A stretch of 64,000 nt of DNA from JBNAGF01 sp049801055 (lineage in GTDB: Bacteria > Pseudomonadota > Alphaproteobacteria > Rhodobacterales > Rhodobacteraceae), in assembly GCF_049801055.1 (NCBI RefSeq), contig NZ_JBNAGF010000006.1, forward strand, positions 62,001 through 126,000, in the 5' to 3' direction. Every line of letters begins with the position of its first letter. The first letter of the stretch is position 1. A program made the translations under genes and the position numbers. Below, in pieces: positions 41,813-51,259 of this stretch. Under the pieces are notes generated by a model. That model did not search any database. It was not told where the DNA came from and saw only the letters and a program-made list of their open reading frames with translations.

Positions 41813-42733
41813 TCATACCGTGATGTGATCGAAGGCGTGCGTCCTGCTCAGTTGAAGGCAACTTTGCCTGAAGGCCCGCACCGTCTTGGGCTGGCGCACT
41901 CCGGCCATGGTGGCTATGCCAAATGTCGGTCCCGGGCCCGCGTCGCGAATGCGCAGGGCGCGATACGGCATCCGCTCCATAGGGTAGTCCGGGGGTAGAA
42001 TGTTCAGGATGCAAAAGCCGTATCCACCGGCGACCAGCGTGCGGCAAATCTCGGCCGAGCGGCTGGTATGGGCGATCGAGCAGGACAAGCCGCGGCTTTC
42101 GAAGAGTTGGATGAACCGGTCTCGCGCCAGTGGCAGGTCCAGCATCACCATGGGCCGCTCTGCCAGTTCCGCAAGGCTCACGTCGCCTCGGGTGGCCAGT
42201 CGGTCCTGTGCAGCGACCAGCGCATAAAAAGGGGCTTCAAAAAGTGGCAGGAAATCGTGGCGGCTGTCGAGTGCCTCGGAATAGGTAAAAGCCAGGTCAG
42301 CTTCTCCGTTGTCCAGAAACTCCACCATGCGTTCCATATGGCCCTCGAGCAGCTTGATCGAGATGCCCGGGAATTCGAGCGACACCGCTTCTAGGATGGG
42401 CGGCAGAAAGGACGGCGCCGCCGTGGCATAGCACCCTATCCGCACCAACCCCTTGGCATCGCTTCCGACCGTTCGCACTTCGCTGTCGAAATGGCGCGAC
42501 TGGTCGATCAGGTTGCGGATCAGCCGCAGCGCTTCTGCCCCCGAGGGCGTCGGTTGGATCCCCTTGGCCGGCGTCCGCACGAACAGGTCATAGTCGAGAG
42601 AATTCTCCAGTGAATCGATGGCGGCCGTGATCGAGGATTGCGAGATATTGAGCTCTTCGGCAGCCTTGGTGATCGACCCCAGTCGCCCCGCAGTTTCGAC
42701 ATATCTCAGTTGCTTGAGCGTGTAAGTGATCAT
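41813..42733 (-). CDS. LysR-family transcriptional regulator
   Basis: 306 residues with the LysR N-terminal HTH (TLKQLRYVETAGRLGSITKAAEELNISQSSITAAIDSLENSLDYDLFVR) and an effector-binding domain. An upstream in-frame ATG at 42793 adds 20 residues with no family similarity; the ATG at 42733 is preferred. It lies between the transporter operon (downstream, same strand) and the divergent amidohydrolase, so it may regulate both. Confidence 0.9.
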   Translation of the reverse strand: MITYTLKQLRYVETAGRLGSITKAAEELNISQSSITAAIDSLENSLDYDLFVRTPAKGIQPTPSGAEALRLIRNLIDQSRHFDSEVRTVGSDAKGLVRIGCYATAAPSFLPPILEAVSLEFPGISIKLLEGHMERMVEFLDNGEADLAFTYSEALDSRHDFLPLFEAPFYALVAAQDRLATRGDVSLAELAERPMVMLDLPLARDRFIQLFESRGLSCSIAHTSRSAEICRTLVAGGYGFCILNILPPDYPMERMPYRALRIRDAGPGPTFGIATMAGVRQPKTVRAFRQSCLQLSRTHAFDHITV

Positions 42734-42839
42734 CTGCTTCCACCAAAAATCCGAACTTAACCGCCACTTAAATCCATTTTTCCGGGAAAACAAAGCCCTC
42801 TACGGTCAGTCAAACCCCGCGATCAGACGAGAGCCCACC

Positions 42840-44486
42840 ATGACCGACACCACGATCTATACAGCCCGTAAGATCATCACGATGAATCCCAACCAGCCGG
42901 AGGTGACACATGTGGCGGTGCGCGACGGTCGGATACTTGGGGCGGGGCCCTTGGAGAAGCTGGCACCTTGGGGGGAATACGTTCTGGACGACCGGTTTGC
43001 CGACAAGATACTGATGCCGGGGTTCGTCGAGGGCCACGCCCACACCATGGAGGGCACGCTCTGGCGCAACACCTACGTGGGATGGTTTGACCGCACGGAC
43101 CCGGACGGCAGGGTCTGGTCGGGGCTGAAAACCGTAGATGCGGTGATCGAGAGGTTGAAAGAGGCCGAGGCAGAGATTGCGAACCCCGACGCGCCGCTCT
43201 CCGGCTGGTCGCTGGACCCGATCTACATGAACAACCAGCGGGTGACGCGCCATGACCTCGACCGGGTTACCACCACCCGCCCCATCGGCGTGCTGCACGC
43301 CTCAGGCCACATCATCAATGTCAACACTCGGGCGCTGGAACTGGCCGGGTTGATGCGGCCGGGGGTCAATCACGACGGTATCCCCCTCGGAGAGGACGGG
43401 TTTTCCACCGGCGAGATCTTTGGGATGGACGCGATGACCCCGATCGGGCCGCATGTTGGCTTTGACAGGGCGATGACCGATTGCGACGAACAGGGCCTGC
43501 GCGACTATGCCAAGCTCTGCGTTCGCACCGGAGTGACCACCTGCACCGACCTCGCGGCACGGTTGTCCGACGACAGCGTGGCGATGATGCTGCGGGTGAC
43601 CGGCGAGGCCGACTTTCCCGCCTGCATCGTTCCCCTGCGGATCTTTTTCGGTATGAGCGCGGCCGAGATTGTTGCCTATGCGCAGGAACTGGCAAGGAAA
43701 TCCACCGACCGCCTGCGGCTTGGCCGGATTAAGGCCGTGGCCGATGGCTCGATCCAGGGGTTTTCGGCGCGCATGCGTTGGCCGGGTTACCACAACGGCG
43801 CGCCGAACGGGTTGTGGTACACCGCGCCCGACCAGCTGTCCGACCTCTATCACCGGGCGTTGGCCGCCGGCGTTCAGGTCCACACCCACACAAACGGTGA
43901 TCAGGCTACGCAAATGGCGCTCGACATGCTGGAGCCGGCGCTCAAGGCACATCCCAGCCCCGACCACCGCTACACGCTGCAGCATTGCCAGTTGGCCGAT
44001 GCCGCGCAGTTCCGCAAGATCGCGGCATTGGACATGTGCGTGAACCTGTTTGCCAATCACCATTTCTATTGGGGCGACGAACATTACCGGCTGACCGTCG
44101 GGCCGGAACGGGCCGAGCGTATGAATGCCTGCCGCACAGCGCTCGAAACAGGTGTCCCGATGACGATACACTCCGATGCCCCGGTCACCCCGCTGGGGCC
44201 GCTCTTTACCGCGTGGTGCGCGGTCAACCGCATGACCGCTTCAGGCCGGGTGCAGGGTGAGGGCGAGAAGATCGGCGTTGCCGAAGCTTTGCGCGCTGTC
44301 ACGCTGGGGGCGGCCTACACGCTGCACATGGATCACGAGGTTGGCAGCATCGAGGTGGGCAAAAAGGCCGATTTCGCGGTGCTCGAGGACGACCCCACCA
44401 CCGTCGACCCATTGGCGCTGAAGGATGTTTCCGTCTGGGGCACGGTTCAGGGCGGGCGCATCTTTGCTGCCGAGAATTTGGCATGA
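42840..44486 (+). CDS. YtcJ-like metal-dependent amidohydrolase
   Basis: 548 residues of the amidohydrolase superfamily (COG1574, YtcJ group). The metal-binding motif MPGFVEGHAHTMEGT is near residue 57. Later metal ligands appear in THTNGDQATQMALD, LQHCQLAD, and DAPVTPLGPL with its conserved aspartate. It is cytosolic with no signal peptide. The upstream in-frame ATG at 42726 is too early and the ATG at 42840 has family support. It is divergent from LysR, and translationally coupled (ATGA) to a COG0523 GTPase that may load its metal. Confidence 0.85.
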   Translation: MTDTTIYTARKIITMNPNQPEVTHVAVRDGRILGAGPLEKLAPWGEYVLDDRFADKILMPGFVEGHAHTMEGTLWRNTYVGWFDRTDPDGRVWSGLKTVDAVIERLKEAEAEIANPDAPLSGWSLDPIYMNNQRVTRHDLDRVTTTRPIGVLHASGHIINVNTRALELAGLMRPGVNHDGIPLGEDGFSTGEIFGMDAMTPIGPHVGFDRAMTDCDEQGLRDYAKLCVRTGVTTCTDLAARLSDDSVAMMLRVTGEADFPACIVPLRIFFGMSAAEIVAYAQELARKSTDRLRLGRIKAVADGSIQGFSARMRWPGYHNGAPNGLWYTAPDQLSDLYHRALAAGVQVHTHTNGDQATQMALDMLEPALKAHPSPDHRYTLQHCQLADAAQFRKIAALDMCVNLFANHHFYWGDEHYRLTVGPERAERMNACRTALETGVPMTIHSDAPVTPLGPLFTAWCAVNRMTASGRVQGEGEKIGVAEALRAVTLGAAYTLHMDHEVGSIEVGKKADFAVLEDDPTTVDPLALKDVSVWGTVQGGRIFAAENLA

Positions 44487-45385
44487 GCGGCGATTCCGAG
44501 CTGCCGGTGATCACCATCGGCGGCTATTTGGGGTCGGGCAAAACCACGATGATCAACCACCTGCTACGCCACGCCAACGGGCGGAGGCTGGCCGTGCTGG
44601 TCAACGAGTTCGGAGAGTTGGCCATCGACGAGGATCTGATCGAAGCTGAGGATGATACCCTGATTTCTATCGCCGGAGGCTGTATCTGCTGTTCATTCGG
44701 AAATGATCTGATTGGTGTGCTGACTGAAATGCTCCGATTGGAACCGCGCCCAGACTACGTGGTGGTCGAAAGCTCGGGCGTGGCGATCCCCGGCGCAATC
44801 GTCAGCACGTTCTCGCTTGTCGAAGGCATCTGTCCGGACGGGATCGTTGTGGTGGTGGATGCCGAAACCATCATGGCCTCTGTTGAAGACGAGTACATCG
44901 GCGACACGATCCTGCGGCAGTTGACGGACGCAGAAATCGTGGTGGTCAACAAACTCGACCTGGTGGAGGAAGGGCGCTTGCCGGCTGTCAAAGACTGGCT
45001 GGCAGAGCTGGCACCGAGTGCCATACTGGTTCCGGCGCAGTTCGGTAAGGTTGCGCCTGAGGCCATCTTGGGTGTTGTGGCAGAACCTGGCCGCGGGCAC
45101 CGGCTGTCGCATTCTGACGCATTATTCGAAAGCTCGGTGATGCATTCCGCCCGGCCTGTCGACGCTGAAGACCTCGCCCGAAGACTGGCGGACGGACATC
45201 TGGGAGTGATCCGATCAAAGGGACATGTTACCGGTGCCGACGGGCATAAGTGGTTGATCCAGACGGTCGGAAAACGTTGGCAAGCGATAAATAGCGGAAG
45301 CGACGCGGAATGCGGCGTTGTTTGCATTGGGTTGCGCGGTCACTTGCAAAGGGACGTCTTGGCGCAAGTCTTTGGCAACATATGA
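44483..45385 (+). CDS. COG0523 (CobW/ZNG) metallochaperone GTPase
   Basis: 300 residues with the G3E GTPase motifs: Walker A GGYLGSGKTT, the metal-binding CICC (in GGCICC), ExxG in VNEFGELAID and NKLD. The C-terminal domain is shorter than in many family members. COG0523 proteins deliver zinc or another metal to target enzymes. Overlap by ATGA with the amidohydrolase gene points to that enzyme as its client. That link is inferred from coupling. Confidence 0.88.
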   Translation: MSGDSELPVITIGGYLGSGKTTMINHLLRHANGRRLAVLVNEFGELAIDEDLIEAEDDTLISIAGGCICCSFGNDLIGVLTEMLRLEPRPDYVVVESSGVAIPGAIVSTFSLVEGICPDGIVVVVDAETIMASVEDEYIGDTILRQLTDAEIVVVNKLDLVEEGRLPAVKDWLAELAPSAILVPAQFGKVAPEAILGVVAEPGRGHRLSHSDALFESSVMHSARPVDAEDLARRLADGHLGVIRSKGHVTGADGHKWLIQTVGKRWQAINSGSDAECGVVCIGLRGHLQRDVLAQVFGNI

Positions 45386-45667
45386 GCCACCGTCCTGCGG
45401 TGCCAGCATCGTTCGCCGGAGAGACATAACCAGTAGTGTCGCAGACTCAATCCCTGCACCGACGATTTCTGATAACGTTGCCTGAAAAGCTACGGCGCCT
45501 CTGAACACCAAGCACAATGCGCGTTCCCGGCAAATGATCTGTAGAGGCCCAAAGGACCGAGCGTCGAAAACCGGAAAGGCGCATTTTCCCGAAACTCATT
45601 AGGTTTCGCGACTTGAAAAGGCGGGCTGCTATTCTGATCAGGAGTTGGCTGAAGGGGCCATTCGACT

Positions 45668-46413
45668 TTGTCAGTTGATGCGCAAAAGTTGATGTTCAGG
45701 ATGCCTAAAGTACAGTTTGAAAACGCTGAAAAACCACACGCCCTCCGTCAGACTATGGTCTTCCGGATGGAAGATGGCATCTGGAAGATTGTGCACGTCC
45801 ACAACTCCGTCCCAGTCAAAAATGTCGAAGCCATTGGATATGCTCACAAAGCAGATGATGACTTTCTCGCGACGGCGGGTAAGGAAGATCTGATGCTTGA
45901 GGCGACTGGCAGCGCCACAGTGATGTTCACGGAAATTGTGGGCAGCTCGGCACTGGCGGAAGCGATCGGAGATACAAGATGGACACGAATAATTTCCGAT
46001 CACCTCGATACGGTGAGGATTTGTTGGAACAGTTCGGCGGACGTCTCGTCAAAACGATGGGCGACGGAACGATGTCGGTATTCACGTCGGCAGGACGCGC
46101 ACTAAAGGCAGCTTGCGAGCTGCAAAGAGCCGTCGATGCAATAGCGGGTGAACCCAGACTTACGCTGCGCATTGGTATGAACACAGGCGATATCATGGAA
46201 GCAGGTGACGATTTTCTTGGCACAGTGGTGAACAAGGCCGCTCGGATCGCATCTGTTGCCGATCCGGGTGAAATCTGCGTGTCCGATGCAACAAGGGCGA
46301 TGGTGGGAACTGCAAGTGATTATGAGTTTGAATCACCGGCAACTGTTGGTTTGAAAGGTCTTGACGGCGAGCATGTCCTGCATCGCCTCAAGTGGCGCAT
46401 GGAGGGCCGCTAG
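45668..46413 (+). pseudogene. Frameshifted class III nucleotide cyclase with SnoaL-like N-terminus
   Basis: Two overlapping frames make up one cyclase. The first (from a TTG at 45668) holds the end of a SnoaL-like domain (DGIWKIVHVHNSVPV) and the beginning of the cyclase (GSATVMFTEIVGSSALAEAIGD). The second resumes at EQFGGRLVKTMGDGTMSVF and continues to the end at 46413. The break is near 46015-46020; one missing base would restore the frame. The metal-binding MFTEI (usually MFTDI) is also altered. The SnoaL-like domain is truncated, so I call it a decayed gene; a sequencing error could explain the frameshift but not the short N-terminus. Confidence 0.75.
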
Positions 46414-47011
46414 CCGATCCGGCGGGATCTTTGGCGGTTTGGTCCGATTTGACAGCGCCGGGAGGATGCGCAGCGGACGGCCGGTTTGTGAGTCAGTCCA
46501 TTCGACGGCTTTGAAGGTCCGAATCCGGGAAATCGTTTTGCAGCTCCGCAACCAACTCAGCGACATGTTTGAGAAAATGAACTTGGGCCTTGTGACCTGC
46601 GCCACTAAGAGGGCCATTCGGACAGAAATCGTGACTTGGGCTGAATTTCGCAAACATTAGCAGTAGCTATCAGAGGCTTTTTGTCCCGCCGCCTTCGCAG
46701 GCGTTCCGGTTCGAGTCCGGCCTTGTGTGCCAACCGGACTCCCCCAATATGCTGGGGAAACTCCGGGTTAAGTTCCGCACAATCAAATGCTAAATCCCGA
46801 ACCCGATTGGATACGGAAATGGACATGGATTGAAAGCGAGCAGCGCATTCCAGCTCACGTATAGGCCCTTTCCAAACCTTGGTCGTCTTTCACAAAGTGT
46901 CCGAATGTGCCTGATGCAAATTCGCTGGATTTGTTCCGGATCGTTCTATCCTATATTAGGTAAACAGATTGCCGATCTTTACCATGCAGGCCACTGGAGA
47001 AGTGATTTTTG
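46414..47011. other. 598-bp stretch with no gene; tRNA 3' fragment
   Basis: Open frames on both strands lack family features. The tRNA-like fragment at 46689-46732 is the only recognisable item. Together with the decayed cyclase it suggests a region of old insertions and loss. Confidence 0.5.
46689..46732 (+). repeat. Orphan 3' fragment of a class II tRNA (att-like scar)
   Basis: A variable-arm stem CGCCTTCGCAGGCG, a T-loop TTCGAGT flanked by CCGG pairs, a 3' acceptor strand and CCA are seen, but no matching D-arm, anticodon or 5' acceptor lies upstream. The long variable arm and discriminator G fit a tRNA-Ser type. Such 3' fragments are left at one end of tRNA-integrated elements. Confidence 0.55.
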
Positions 47012-47674
47012 ATGTATAAGCATGTGCTTACGGTCGTTGTATCAATCGGTATTTTTGTTTCCCTGCCGGCATTGAGCCTGGCCATGCAAGAGATCGGTTG
47101 GCGGGATCTGACAATTCCGGTGGATCCGCAGGAAGATCCCTATTTCGCCGTTGAATTTCAGCAGCGCAAAGCATTGGAAGAACTGCTGTTTCTCGAAAGT
47201 TATCGCGAAGGTGGCGAGGAACTGCCTGAACAGGCCAGCCAGCGCCTGGCCGAATTGCATGAGGAACTGGCAGCAGCCGGTATGGACGCGCAAGCGCTGG
47301 TCGAGAAGGAAAAGGCGTTCAAAGCAAAGATCATCGCGCAACGGTCGAAAGTGCGAACGGAATGGGACGGCGCAGAGATCAAGATTCCCGGCTACATGCT
47401 GCCGCTCGAGTTCGACGGAAGCCAGATCACAGAATTCCTGCTTGTGCCCTATGTCGGAGCCTGCATCCACACGCCGCCGCCGCCCGCCAATCAGATCATT
47501 CACGTGCGGTCCAGAGTGAGCTTTGCGGCAAACGGCCTGTTCACGCCGGTCTGGGTCACGGGAAAACTGACGGTCGAAAAATCGCAGCAGAGCGTTGGAC
47601 TGTCGGACGGCGTGTCAGGCTTCGAAGTTGGCTATGCGCTGCAGGCCACCGAAGTCATCGAATACAAGCAATAG
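47012..47674 (+). CDS. DUF3299 protein (first copy)
   Basis: 220 residues with an N-terminal signal peptide (ending about LALSLA-MQEIGW). DUF3299 is recognised from VPYVGACIHTPPPPANQIIHV near residues 147-167, a pattern with conserved C, H and P residues that may bind metal or heme-like ligands. A coiled region with LEELLFLESY and RLAELHEELAAAG occupies residues 45-90. The ATG at 47012 is preferred to the TTG at 47009. It converges on the DUF3299 paralogue at 47690-48208, 15 bp away. A role in zinc import is inferred from the neighbouring operon. Confidence 0.8.
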   Translation: MYKHVLTVVVSIGIFVSLPALSLAMQEIGWRDLTIPVDPQEDPYFAVEFQQRKALEELLFLESYREGGEELPEQASQRLAELHEELAAAGMDAQALVEKEKAFKAKIIAQRSKVRTEWDGAEIKIPGYMLPLEFDGSQITEFLLVPYVGACIHTPPPPANQIIHVRSRVSFAANGLFTPVWVTGKLTVEKSQQSVGLSDGVSGFEVGYALQATEVIEYKQ

Positions 47675-47689
47675 GTTGCCCCGATTTAA

Positions 47690-48208
47690 TCACCCGTAGG
47701 GTTCAATCAGGTCGGCGCTCAGGGCATAGCCGACTTCGGCAAGCTGGGTCGCGGTCGCGGCGGTTCCGAACACTCCGGTGATATACACTGGCTCAAACAG
47801 ACCGCTGCTTTCATAGGGCTCACTGGTGGTGACATAAATCAACTGATTAGGTGGGGGCGGGGGCACGTGTACACAGGCCCCGACATACGGCACCAGCAGC
47901 GCTGCCGTCACTCCGGTCCCTTCATAGTCCAGCGGCACAAGATATCCGGGTATACGCACGAGTTTGCCGTTATACGCATTTGTAATCTGTCCGCCCGTTT
48001 CCTGATCGAACGGGGTGCTCATTTCGCCGTGCTGAATCACGCCGCGCGCGCGGAGTTTGTCGAGAGTTTCTCCGCCGGATTTCGGGACGAGGTCAGACCA
48101 GTCGATTTCGATTGGGCTGTCTTCGGCGCGAACTGGCGCACCGGCCGACAGAAAGACCCCGGCGGCACCCAGCGTCCGAAGCAAAAAAGAGCGTCTTGAG
48201 CACAACAT
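47690..48208 (-). CDS. DUF3299 protein (second copy), Tat-like signal
   Basis: 172 residues with a twin-arginine-like leader (SRRSFLLRTLGAAGVFLSAG). The core VPYVGACVHVPPPPPNQLIYV matches the paralogue at 47012-47674. A Tat leader implies folding before export, often with a bound cofactor. It is the last gene of the Zur-headed operon, 24 bp after the preceding gene. Family function is unknown; DUF3299 genes are found with DUF2796 and FtsX-type ABC genes in proposed Zrg zinc systems. Confidence 0.8.
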   Translation of the reverse strand: MLCSRRSFLLRTLGAAGVFLSAGAPVRAEDSPIEIDWSDLVPKSGGETLDKLRARGVIQHGEMSTPFDQETGGQITNAYNGKLVRIPGYLVPLDYEGTGVTAALLVPYVGACVHVPPPPPNQLIYVTTSEPYESSGLFEPVYITGVFGTAATATQLAEVGYALSADLIEPYG

Positions 48209-48232
48209 GAGCTTACCTCTCTGGGGTCCGGA

Positions 48233-49279
48233 TCAGTTCTGAACCGGCACCGTGTTTTCACGGGCCAGCGAGACATATTGGGTCAACAGAAGCATATCGA
48301 TGGGTGATTTGACCGCTCCACTGCGCATCAGCGTAGAAATCGTTTCCTCTTGCGACCAGTCGTAGCGAGCACCGAAATGCCGGGCCACCATGGTTGCAAG
48401 TTCGGAGTCTTCGCTGACGGCCAGACCAACGGCAACCCGGATCGCGTCGCGCGTTTCCGCATCCCCTGCGCTGCTGTGGATGGCCAGCGCCTCGGTCAGC
48501 ATTTCACGGCTGATTGCCGGCAGCGACCGGTTTTTCAGATGGCGGTCCACCAGGCGCTCTACCGCCTCGGGTCCGCCATGTTCGATCATTGCGGTCGCGT
48601 AGGCCCCCAAAAGCCCGCCAGAGCGATTGGCGTTTGCCTGAACACCGCTTTCGAAGAAGCCCTGCGCGACCGGTTCGTTGCTGAGGCCCAGCAGCAGCAC
48701 CCGAATGGGTTTGAGGTCTTCCTCAAACCGCAGGTTAAGTCGCGACATTAGTCTTTGCGGGTGCACGTTCAGGTCCAGCGACCGCAGGATGTCGTAATCC
48801 GCAATGTCCAATTCCCGCAAGGCCAGCGCGTGAACCTCCCTGTTGGGGTGGTTCAGCAGAGTTGCGAAATAGGAAAACCTCTCAATTTCGTCACCCATTT
48901 CCCAGACAGGCAGGTTGTCCATGACCACATTTAGAACCTTACCCATATCAGCGTCGATATATGCCACGCGTTGCCATGGACCATATGCGCCATCGCGGGC
49001 AAACAGAACATGGTCCTCGGGGTTGGCGGCCAATCTGCGGCGCGTCACACTGTCGACGAGTTGGGCGATTTCAACAAACTCGGTGTCACCCTCGAGCACT
49101 TCTATTTCTGCGTAGCTGAATGGTTTCTGCTTGGTGGGACGGGCCAGCACGATGTGATCGCTGCCCAGCAATCGTTCAACGAATGTCGCTTGCGGGACGT
49201 ATCCGTGAAACGAACATGGCAGAGCCGGGGTCGCAGACAAAATCGCGAGGACGGCAAGGGTCAAGGCGCTACGGATCAT
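48233..49279 (-). CDS. Exported helical-repeat protein of the metal cluster
   Basis: 348 residues with a signal peptide (MIRSALTLAVLAILSATPALP-CSFHG). The mature N-terminus has cysteine and histidine (CSFHGYVPQ). Residues 150-330 look like HEAT/ARM-type helical repeats (HALALRELDIADYDILRSL; EPVAQGFFESGV...; AVERLVDRHLKNRSLPAISREMLTEALAIHSSAG). I do not recognise a named family. It follows the permease by 36 bp and may assemble with the DUF3299 protein in the periplasm. Confidence 0.7.
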   Translation of the reverse strand: MIRSALTLAVLAILSATPALPCSFHGYVPQATFVERLLGSDHIVLARPTKQKPFSYAEIEVLEGDTEFVEIAQLVDSVTRRRLAANPEDHVLFARDGAYGPWQRVAYIDADMGKVLNVVMDNLPVWEMGDEIERFSYFATLLNHPNREVHALALRELDIADYDILRSLDLNVHPQRLMSRLNLRFEEDLKPIRVLLLGLSNEPVAQGFFESGVQANANRSGGLLGAYATAMIEHGGPEAVERLVDRHLKNRSLPAISREMLTEALAIHSSAGDAETRDAIRVAVGLAVSEDSELATMVARHFGARYDWSQEETISTLMRSGAVKSPIDMLLLTQYVSLARENTVPVQN

Positions 49280-49315
49280 GGCGACAGAGTGCCAAACAAT
49301 GCGGTGGGAATAAAA

Positions 49316-50566
49316 TCACGTTTTCACCATCATGCCGTCGGCCAGCGACATGCGATAAGCGCGAATGGCAGGAAGCAGGCAAACCAATGCGGCCATAGCG
49401 ACAATTGCAATCAGGGTCAGGATCTCCCGGGTTTTCAGTCCTTCGATGGGCACGAAAAGGCCAAATCTTGCATCCAGAATCGGCTGCAGCATGGCAAGGC
49501 CAAGATAGAGAAACACCACACCCAACACAGCACCGGCGGCGGCCATGAGCAGGGCCTCGACCAGCAACAGGCCAAGGATCGTCATCGGACCGGCCCCCAT
49601 GGCCCTGAGGATGGCCATCTCGCGCCGACGCGCGTTCAGGCTCGACAACAGCATCGCGGCCATTCCCAGAAGCGCCGTGACCACGACCAAGGCCGAGACG
49701 CCAATCAGCGCGGTTTCCGCGATGCCGACGATCCCCCACAATTCCTGCAGGGCCACGCCCGGCAGAACTGCCAGCAGGGGTTCCTCGGGATATTCATTGA
49801 TGGCGCGTTGCAGACCGAATATCTGAAGGCGCGACTCTGCCCCGAGCATCACCGCCGTCACCGCCTTGGGTGTCAGATCCATGGCCCGAATGGCGTCAAC
49901 AGGGGTCGCTGCGCCGACCTTTTGGGCACCGCCTTGCCAGTCGACATGGATGGCCTCAATGGCCTCGAGGCTGACGATCACGGTTCGGTCGACAGGGGTT
50001 CCCGTCTTGGCAAGAATACCGCTGACGCGGAAAGGCGTATCCTGATGTTCGCTGAAAGACGCCAGCCCGTGGGCCACGACAATAGGATCGTCGACCTCGT
50101 ACCCGAGCTGAGCGGCCACATCGGCTCCGATCACCGCATCGAACAGGTCCGCGAACCGGCTGCCGCTGGCAAATTCCAGCGACCGGCCGCCCCGGTATTT
50201 GTAGCGGTCGAAATACGCGGCCGCCGTCCCCATGACCCTGAACTGGCGGTGACTGTCGCCCAGCGAGATCGGCACGGCCCAGGTCACTTCGGGGCGGTCG
50301 ATGATATCCTGGTAGCTCTCCCAGGAAATGTTGTTGGTAGCGTTGCCAATCCGGAAAACGGAATAAAGCAGTAGCTGCACGCTGCCCGAGCGTGCACCGA
50401 CGATCAGGTCCGTCCCCGAGATGGTGTCCGCAAAACTGGTCCGCGCCCCGTTGCGCAGCTTCTCCACGCCCAGAAACAGGGCAACAGACAGCGCAATCGC
50501 CAGAACCGTCATTCCCACAGTCAGCGCCCGCGCGAAAAGCGAGGCCGTAGCAAGGCGCAGGATCAT
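49316..50566 (-). CDS. FtsX/MacB-like ABC permease
   Basis: 416 residues with one N-terminal membrane helix (ALTVGMTVLAIALSVALFLGVEKL), a large periplasmic domain (residues 45-260) and three C-terminal helices (ALIGVSALVVVTALLGMAAMLL; LLLVEALLMAAAGAVLGVVFLYLG; LTLIAIVAMAALVCLLP). Its ATG overlaps the ATPase stop as ATGA. In the family it moves substances by mechanotransmission or extracts lipoproteins; in the Zrg-like context it could energise metal capture. Confidence 0.87.
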   Translation of the reverse strand: MILRLATASLFARALTVGMTVLAIALSVALFLGVEKLRNGARTSFADTISGTDLIVGARSGSVQLLLYSVFRIGNATNNISWESYQDIIDRPEVTWAVPISLGDSHRQFRVMGTAAAYFDRYKYRGGRSLEFASGSRFADLFDAVIGADVAAQLGYEVDDPIVVAHGLASFSEHQDTPFRVSGILAKTGTPVDRTVIVSLEAIEAIHVDWQGGAQKVGAATPVDAIRAMDLTPKAVTAVMLGAESRLQIFGLQRAINEYPEEPLLAVLPGVALQELWGIVGIAETALIGVSALVVVTALLGMAAMLLSSLNARRREMAILRAMGAGPMTILGLLLVEALLMAAAGAVLGVVFLYLGLAMLQPILDARFGLFVPIEGLKTREILTLIAIVAMAALVCLLPAIRAYRMSLADGMMVKT

Positions 50567-51258
50567 GTCTCGGCCCGTTCCATCTGGGCGATGTCTTCCA
50601 TGCTCACCACACGATCAAACCTGTCCGCCAATCGGGGGTCGTGGCTTACCATCAGAAGCGAGGTGTCGAGCGCCCGTGTTTGCTCAAAAAGGAGGTCCAG
50701 AAACGCGGTTTGACTGGTCGCATCCAAAGCCGAGGTTGGCTCATCCGCCAGAATGACCTGAGGTTGCCCAATCAGGGCCCGGGCGACGGCCACACGCTGT
50801 TGCTGTCCCACGCTTAGGGAACCGGCTTTGGCACTCATGATCTCCTTTGGCAGACCGAGTGTGGAACAGAGTTCCGCAGCCGTCGCCTTACTGTCTCCGG
50901 CCCGCTTTCTCCGGTTCGGTGCAAATTGAAGCGGGAGCATGATGTTGTCTGCAACGGTCCCGAATGGCAGCAGATTGAACTGCTGAAAGATCACTCCGAT
51001 ATGCTCGGCCCGAAATCTGTCCCGAGCACTACCGGACAGTTTGGTGATGTCGGTTCCCGCAACCGAAACAGTTCCGGTTTGAGGGAGAATTGTGCCGCAG
51101 ATGAGCGAGAGCAGCGTGGATTTTCCCGACCCGCTCTCCCCCAGCAAAAGCACCGTTTCGCCTTCGCCGACGACGAAGTCAGGCACAGACAAGGCGAACC
51201 CTGTCCGACCGGGCCAGTGAAACCCGACATCAGCGACCCTTAGAACGGTTTTCTTCAC
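50563..51258 (-). CDS. LolD/MacB-type ABC ATPase
   Basis: 231 residues with Walker A GESGSGKSTL, Q-loop FQQFNLLPFGTV, signature LSVGQQQRVAVARAL and Walker B VILADEPTSALD. The GTG at 51258, one base after the DUF2796 stop, is the likely start; the upstream ATG at 51309 would lie inside that gene. It partners the FtsX-like permease. Confidence 0.9.
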   Translation of the reverse strand: MKKTVLRVADVGFHWPGRTGFALSVPDFVVGEGETVLLLGESGSGKSTLLSLICGTILPQTGTVSVAGTDITKLSGSARDRFRAEHIGVIFQQFNLLPFGTVADNIMLPLQFAPNRRKRAGDSKATAAELCSTLGLPKEIMSAKAGSLSVGQQQRVAVARALIGQPQVILADEPTSALDATSQTAFLDLLFEQTRALDTSLLMVSHDPRLADRFDRVVSMEDIAQMERAET

Positions 51259-51259
51259 C

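Noticed and set aside
46333..46653. 106-codon minus-strand frame near the cyclase remnant
   Set aside because: No family pattern; probably chance.
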